A stretch of DNA of 11,287 bases. Origin: Acidobacteriota bacterium. Lineage in GTDB: Bacteria > Acidobacteriota > Terriglobia > Terriglobales > Acidobacteriaceae. The position numbers and the translations under genes were made by a program. Each line of letters starts with the position of its first letter. Within the stretch, counting starts at the first letter, position 1. Positions 7,096-11,287 of the stretch are shown in pieces. The notes under the pieces are model-generated. The model did not search any database. It was not told where the DNA came from and worked only from the letters and a program-made list of their open reading frames with translations. The stretch lies in the NCBI GenBank assembly GCA_021801945.1, contig JAKABE010000071.1:1-11287 (forward strand). Direction: 5' to 3'.

Positions 7096-8379
7096 ATGAA
7101 GTTGAAAAAATCGAGCCAGCTTGCGTTGGTTTCTGTTGCCAGCCTCTGCATTGCCCTGCTGGTCACTGCCTGTCAGCAAATCACGCAAACACTCACCGTA
7201 GATTTTATGTATGTGGCCAGCTCCAAAGCATTTGGGCCCAATCAGTATGGTCTGGTCGATGTCTTTGAGATCAACTCAGAGTCGGGCCGCCTGCGGCAGA
7301 TACCTACTTCTCCCTTCCCTTCGGGTGGGCGTGATCCGGTGGCGGAAGCTGTCTCGTCGAATTATGACAGTCTGTTTGTGGTCAATGAGGACGACAACAA
7401 CATCGTTCAGTTTGTCATTGGTATTGACGGCAAGCTCTATTCCTATGACACGGTGAATACGCCAGGAATCTTCCCCTTAGCGCTGGCGGTAAGTAAATCG
7501 GACATGTTCGTCGCCGATCTCTACCAGCCGCTTCCGATCTGTTCCGATGCGGACCCATGCTCCGGCTCGATTGCCGTTTATCCACTCACTGCGGGCACCA
7601 GTTCAACCCCCACCGCTATAGGACCTCCGGCCACCAACGCAGCCATCAGCGCCAACTATTGGCCGCTGACGCTTGCGGGCAGAAGCGCCTCGGACATAAT
7701 CGTGCCCACCGGAGTCAATGTTCTTGATTCTGGCGCCTATGTCTACGTTACCGGTTACGACTCTTCGGTCACGCCCAGCGTGGGCTACATCTTTGGCTTC
7801 TCGGTCGGCCCGGGAGGAGTACTGACGCCTCTGAGCGGCTCGCCGTACCGAGCGGGAACACAACCCTCGGCGATCGCCAGCGATGCTACGAGTTCTTACG
7901 TCTACGCCACCGACTACGCAACTGGTCAGGTACTGGGCTACACCGTAAATTCCGGGAACTTGGTTCCGATGACGACCGGCACGAACGGCACCAACGAGTT
8001 TCCTGCGGGCAACCAGCCGAGCGCAATCGTGGTGGACCCTTCCTTCCCGTTTGTCTACGTAGCCAACTCTCTGGATGCCACTGTGACCGCTTTCACGGTA
8101 AAGAGTGGATCCCTCATCCGCACAGGGGCCTATACCACCGGCTCGGAGCCAGTGGCCATTGGCATCGATCCCTCGACCAATCATTTTCTTTACACCGCGA
8201 ACTTTCTTGGCAACAATGTTTCGGGCTTTCAGTTGAGTCAGACCGACGGATCGCTGCTAGTTTCGCAGTTTTCACCCTCTGGGGCCGACGCTAACCCAAC
8301 CGCAGTGGCGGCCATTCCGCACAACGGTACGGGCGCTGGGGTTTCAGGCCCAGGAATTACGGGCTCGGGAACACCGTAG
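7096..8379 (+). CDS. Exported lactonase-type (YVTN) beta-propeller lipoprotein, copy 2
   Basis: From the ATG at 7096 the product has 427 residues and begins MKLKKSSQLALVSVASLCIA followed by LLVTAC, a lipobox with Cys26. Earlier in-frame ATGs exist at 7003 and 7090. I chose 7096 because it puts the signal peptide and the lipobox Cys in register with both neighbours, and because the DNA just before it (GGCCCATTGACGAA) resembles that before copy 3 (GGCCCATGACGAA). The ribosome binding site is weak. Propeller repeats include VFEINSESGRLRQ (56-68), VDPSFPFVYVANSLDATVTA and IDPSTNHFLYTANFLGNNVS. The block SASDIIVPTGVNV matches TSDILVPTAVSV of copy 3, marking these two as close paralogues. It carries a Cx5C pair (Cys149, Cys155 in CSDADPC) like copy 1. 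Substrate or ligand is unknown; the family is not diagnostic of one reaction. Confidence 0.85.
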   Translation: MKLKKSSQLALVSVASLCIALLVTACQQITQTLTVDFMYVASSKAFGPNQYGLVDVFEINSESGRLRQIPTSPFPSGGRDPVAEAVSSNYDSLFVVNEDDNNIVQFVIGIDGKLYSYDTVNTPGIFPLALAVSKSDMFVADLYQPLPICSDADPCSGSIAVYPLTAGTSSTPTAIGPPATNAAISANYWPLTLAGRSASDIIVPTGVNVLDSGAYVYVTGYDSSVTPSVGYIFGFSVGPGGVLTPLSGSPYRAGTQPSAIASDATSSYVYATDYATGQVLGYTVNSGNLVPMTTGTNGTNEFPAGNQPSAIVVDPSFPFVYVANSLDATVTAFTVKSGSLIRTGAYTTGSEPVAIGIDPSTNHFLYTANFLGNNVSGFQLSQTDGSLLVSQFSPSGADANPTAVAAIPHNGTGAGVSGPGITGSGTP

Positions 8380-8395
8380 CATGAGGCCACTCATC

Positions 8396-8418
8396 GGCTC
8401 TGCGCTGGAAGCGGAGCC
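8396..8418 (+). terminator. Hairpin downstream of copy 2
   Basis: GGCTC (8396-8400) pairs with GAGCC (8414-8418), and CGCT (8403-8406) with AGCG (8410-8413), leaving a 3-nt loop and a 2-nt bulge. It begins 17 nt after the copy 2 stop codon. There is no U-run, so it is at most a weak terminator or a transcript-end stabiliser. Confidence 0.3.
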
Positions 8419-8444
8419 TGTGGTCATCCCCCGTAGCAGGCTTT

Positions 8445-8450
8445 TACAAT
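8445..8450 (+). promoter_or_regulatory. Possible -10 box (TACAAT) of lipoprotein copy 3
   Basis: TACAAT lies 67 nt upstream of the copy 3 start, within the same CTTTTACAAT (8441-8450) seen before copy 1. It follows the copy 2 hairpin, which fits separate transcription of copy 3. No clear -35 is visible. Confidence 0.45.
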
Positions 8451-8461
8451 AGCCACGGGGC

Positions 8462-8474
8462 AACTTAACAAGTT
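8462..8474. repeat. Short palindrome in the leader of copy 3
   Basis: AACTT-AAC-AAGTT is a perfect inverted repeat with a 3-nt centre, located between the putative -10 box and the ribosome binding site. This is a natural place for an operator, but the site is short and could be chance. Confidence 0.25.
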
Positions 8475-8516
8475 TTGAGGGGGCTTGAAACCGATGGCCC
8501 ATGACGAAGGAAGCGC

Positions 8517-9743
8517 ATGAAGTCTAGCAAATTGAGCCACCTCTTTCTGGTCTCGGCATTGGGCCTGGTGGTGGCCTCTCTCTTGTCCGGTTGCTTGATC
8601 ACCACCATCGACTGGCTGTTTGCGGCGGACTCTACAGGATCTTCACCTGGCAGCAGCGGCCAGATCGAAGTCTATGCGGTAGACTCCGAATCGGGTGCGT
8701 TGCGCCCCGCCCACCAGCCTCTCTTCCCTTCGGGCGGGACCAACCCAGTTGCCTTGGCGGCCACCTCTGACTATGCCAATCTCTACGTCGCCAACCAGGG
8801 GAACAATACTATTGTTCACTTCAGCATTGCCTATATGGGCGGTCTGACGCAGAAGGACAAGATCACGACCAGCTCTCCCCCTGTGGCCATGGTCATCAAT
8901 GGCACGAACACCGACCTCTTTGTAGTCTCCGGAACCAATTCCGCCACGCTCACCGAGTACGCCATCGGAGCAGGAGGGGCCATAGGTTCCGTGGTCGCCA
9001 CAGAAACCCTTGCTCTGCCTGGCCACACGAGCGATATCCTTGTTCCCACTGCGGTTTCCGTACCGCCCAATGCCTCACTCGCCAATAACAATGCCGTATA
9101 TGTTGCGGTGTACGACCAATCGGCCTACAATCCGGGCGGAACGGTGACCAGCAACGCCAACCCGGGCTGGATTTTCGGCTACACGGTGGGTTCGGGAGGC
9201 ACATTGGCCCCGGTTGCGGGCAGCCCCTGGCTAGCCGGAGTTAAGCCCGTTTCAATTGCCATAGACCCCACCAACCGCCTCATGTACGCGACTGACTACG
9301 CTTCCAACCAACTGATTGGATATCTCGTTCAAGGTGGCGGCCGGCTGTCGTTCATGGTGAACGGGCCCTTTCCAACTGGCAGCGAGCCCACTTCCGTCGT
9401 AGTGGACCCGCGCGGTCTCTATATCTATGTTTCCAACTCTCTTCAGAACACCATTTCTGCCTACGACATTAACCTACCCACGGGCACTCCTTCAGCGGTG
9501 ATCAACACCATCACCACTGGCAACAACACCACCGACTCCGACCCGGTGGACATCATCATCGATGCAGCGTTGGGGCGATTCGTCTATACGGCCAATCACC
9601 TCGGCAACGATGTCTCTGGTTTTCTCATCAATCCGAATAACGGCAGCATTCAATACGCGACCGAGAACACGCCCTACTCTCTCAGCGGCGCCAATCCGAC
9701 AGCGATCGTTACGATTCCGCACGGCAAGCACGCAATTCAATAG
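8517..9743 (+). CDS. Exported lactonase-type (YVTN) beta-propeller lipoprotein, copy 3
   Basis: The 408-residue product starts MKSSKLSHLFLVSALGLVVA followed by SLLSGC, a textbook lipobox with Cys26. GAAGGAAG (8506-8513) supports the ATG at 8517. Propeller repeats include VYAVDSESGALRP (52-64), LYVANQGNNTIVHFSI (89-104), IAIDPTNRLMYATDYASNQL (247-266), VVVDPRGLYIYVSNSLQNTI (295-314) and GRFVYTANHLGNDVSGF (353-369). It aligns along its length with copy 2, including the C-terminal SGANPTAIVTIPHG. Unlike copies 1 and 2 it has no cysteine other than Cys26, so the Cx5C pair is absent. It is expected to be an extracytoplasmic membrane-anchored propeller of unknown ligand. A strong terminator follows 31 nt after the stop, closing the three-gene cluster. 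Confidence 0.87.
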   Translation: MKSSKLSHLFLVSALGLVVASLLSGCLITTIDWLFAADSTGSSPGSSGQIEVYAVDSESGALRPAHQPLFPSGGTNPVALAATSDYANLYVANQGNNTIVHFSIAYMGGLTQKDKITTSSPPVAMVINGTNTDLFVVSGTNSATLTEYAIGAGGAIGSVVATETLALPGHTSDILVPTAVSVPPNASLANNNAVYVAVYDQSAYNPGGTVTSNANPGWIFGYTVGSGGTLAPVAGSPWLAGVKPVSIAIDPTNRLMYATDYASNQLIGYLVQGGGRLSFMVNGPFPTGSEPTSVVVDPRGLYIYVSNSLQNTISAYDINLPTGTPSAVINTITTGNNTTDSDPVDIIIDAALGRFVYTANHLGNDVSGFLINPNNGSIQYATENTPYSLSGANPTAIVTIPHGKHAIQ

Positions 9744-9774
9744 GTAACCCCGTAACTGCAGAAGATAATTTCAC

Positions 9775-9806
9775 GCAAAGGCCCAGCCGCGTGGCTGGGC
9801 CTTTGC
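9775..9806. terminator. Strong intrinsic terminator after the lipoprotein cluster
   Basis: GCAAAGGCCCAGCC (9775-9788) pairs perfectly with GGCTGGGCCTTTGC (9793-9806) around a GCGT loop, a 14-bp stem. The A-rich and T-rich ends of the stem give it terminator character for plus-strand transcription from copy 3. The following bases (TCTAGGGG) are only mildly T-rich. It insulates murA from the lipoprotein genes. Confidence 0.85.
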
Positions 9807-10058
9807 TCTAGGGGCTTCGGGTTGCTTTAGCAAAGAAGCACGCCTCCCGCCACGATCTTCCGGAGCTGCCAACATCTGTGATCCAGTCCGGTGTGCGAGA
9901 TTCCGCCCAACATTTTCTTCTATTTTTCTTCAGCCAAACCGTATTTCGAAATGGGCAGATTTCTGGGGGTAGGTCCTCCGCATTTAAACTAGGAACCTGG
10001 GAATGCGCTGGAAAGTTTCAGCCTGCCTCAGCATTCCCGGAAAGTACTCCGCAGTCTC
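9807..10058. other. Leader region of murA, no gene seen
   Basis: These 252 nt lie between the terminator and the murA start. No open frame here has protein-like content, and those present overlap murA out of frame. An AT-richer patch around 9905-9960 could hold the murA promoter, but I cannot name a convincing -35/-10 pair. Confidence 0.4.
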
Positions 10059-11287
10059 ATGGATAAGTTCGTTATTCGCGGCGGCAATCCGCTGGTCGGC
10101 ACGGTCCGCATTTCGGGGGCAAAGAACTCCGCGCTGCCATGCATGGCAGCAGCCATCCTCACCGAGGATGAGGTCACCCTCGAGAACATCCCGCAGGTGC
10201 ATGACATCGAGACCGAGCGCCGTTTGCTCGTGTCGATGGGCGCCGCGGTGGAGCTGCGCGAAGGCGCGGCGCGCGACTGCACCACGATCAGTTGCGGAAG
10301 GCTAACCGATCCTGTGGCCCGCTACGAAATCGTGAAGACCATGCGCGCCAGCTCGCTGGTGCTGGGCCCGCTGGTGGCTCGCACTGGTCGTGCGGATGTG
10401 GCCATGCCCGGTGGCTGCGCCATCGGTGGCAGGCCCATTGACCTTCACATCAAGGGGCTAGAGCGGATGGGCGCCGAGATCACGCAGGAGCACGGCTACT
10501 TAAAGGCGCGCGCCAAGCGGCTGAAGGGTGCACACCTCGTCTTCGACAAGATCACGGTAACGGGTACCGAGGACCTGCTGATGGCCGCAGTGCTGGCCGA
10601 GGGCGAAACGGTGATGGAGAACTGCGCTCGCGAGCCGGAGGTAGCCGACCTGGCCGCGATGCTGACGGCCATGGGCGCGAAGATCGAGGGCGCGGGCTCA
10701 GCGACCATTCGCGTCCAGGGCGTGAGCCGCCTGCACGGCACGCGCTACCGCATCAACCCCGACCGCATCGAGGCGGGGACTTTTCTGGTGGCGGGAGCGA
10801 TCACCGGTGGAGATCTCATCGTGGCGAACTGCAAGACGGAGCACCTGGGCGCGGTGATCTCGAAACTCATGGAGGCGGGCGTGCGCGTAGAGGTTCTGGG
10901 GCCTGACACAGTGCGCGTGCGCACCCAGGGACGCCTGCGCGCGGCCGACATCTCCACCGAGGAGTATCCGGGCTTCCCAACCGACATGCAGGCTCAGTAC
11001 ATGGCCCTGGCCACGCAGGCCGAGGGCGTCAGCCTAGTGACCGAAAACATCTTTGAGAACCGCTTCATGCACGTGCAGGAGCTGGTGCGCATGGGCGCCA
11101 ATATCAAGGTGGACGGAAGCACGGCCACGGTGCGCGGCCCGGCGCGACTCTCGGCCGCCGCCGTCATGTGCTCTGACCTTCGTGCCTCGGCCTCGCTGGT
11201 ACTGGCGGCGCTAGTGGCCGAAGGCGAATCGGTGATCGACCGCGTTTACCACATGGACCGCGGCTATGAGCGCTTCGAGCGGAAGCT
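10059..11287 (+). CDS. murA: UDP-N-acetylglucosamine 1-carboxyvinyltransferase (MurA), 3' end cut by window
   Basis: The frame from the ATG at 10059 is open to the window edge, giving 409 residues. MurA is usually about 420-430 residues, so only the last few are missing. MurA transfers enolpyruvate from PEP to UDP-GlcNAc, the first committed step of peptidoglycan synthesis, in the cytoplasm. Visible signatures: Lys22 and Asn23 in [14 protein letters not shown], Arg96 in [16 protein letters not shown], and the active-site Cys120 in [15 protein letters not shown]. Also present are [13 protein letters not shown] with its catalytic Asp, and the C-terminal [12 protein letters not shown]. The active-site residue is Cys, the form normally inhibited by fosfomycin, not the Asp form of resistant enzymes. 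The Shine-Dalgarno sequence is weak, but MDKFVIRGG fits the family N-terminus exactly. It is a separate unit after a strong terminator. Confidence 0.97.
   Translation, partial: MDKFVIRGGNPLVGTVRISGAKNSALPCMAAAILTEDEVTLENIPQVHDIETERRLLVSMGAAVELREGAARDCTTISCGRLTDPVARYEIVKTMRASSLVLGPLVARTGRADVAMPGGCAIGGRPIDLHIKGLERMGAEITQEHGYLKARAKRLKGAHLVFDKITVTGTEDLLMAAVLAEGETVMENCAREPEVADLAAMLTAMGAKIEGAGSATIRVQGVSRLHGTRYRINPDRIEAGTFLVAGAITGGDLIVANCKTEHLGAVISKLMEAGVRVEVLGPDTVRVRTQGRLRAADISTEEYPGFPTDMQAQYMALATQAEGVSLVTENIFENRFMHVQELVRMGANIKVDGSTATVRGPARLSAAAVMCSDLRASASLVLAALVAEGESVIDRVYHMDRGYERFERK

Overview
This 11.3 kb window is GC-rich chromosomal DNA of a free-living bacterium. The most likely source is an acidobacterium (Acidobacteriota, Terriglobia-like). 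That assignment is an inference from the overall style: high GC, an exported M13 peptidase, and clustered exported YVTN/lactonase-type beta-propeller lipoproteins beside ordinary housekeeping genes. No 16S or other direct marker is present. I see no phage, IS element, CRISPR array or tRNA.

Left part (1-2430). The window opens in the 3' end of an unidentified plus-strand gene (to 192). It converges on a minus-strand housekeeping block, read right to left as SRP RNA (ffs, 2424-2328), fabH (2141-1125, TTG start) and hpf (991-356). FabH starts fatty-acid synthesis, HPF dimerises and hibernates ribosomes, and the SRP RNA targets nascent membrane and secreted proteins. The SRP RNA was recognised from its conserved apical sequence and a perfectly pairing terminal helix, and has a TAAAAT -10 box at the expected place.

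Middle part (2425-3164). About 740 nt carry no convincing long gene. The stretch holds several inverted repeats and one coding-like 34-codon minus-strand ORF (3016-2912), and is the least explained part of the window.

Right part (3165-9806). Four plus-strand genes encode exported proteins: a complete M13 (neprilysin-like) zinc metallopeptidase, then three tandem paralogous lipoproteins predicted to fold as lactonase-type beta-propellers. All three lipoproteins have the lipid-attachment cysteine at residue 26. Copies 2 and 3 are close relatives, while copy 1 is divergent. Copies 1 and 3 share a CTTTTACAAT promoter-like element, and copies 2 and 3 share sequence just before the start codon. A strong hairpin terminator closes the cluster.

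Right edge (10059-11287). murA, the first committed enzyme of peptidoglycan synthesis, starts as a separate unit and runs off the window, lacking only its last few residues.

I found no clearly new system. The best leads are the tandem lipoprotein family, the structured 740-nt intergenic region and the small ORF in it.
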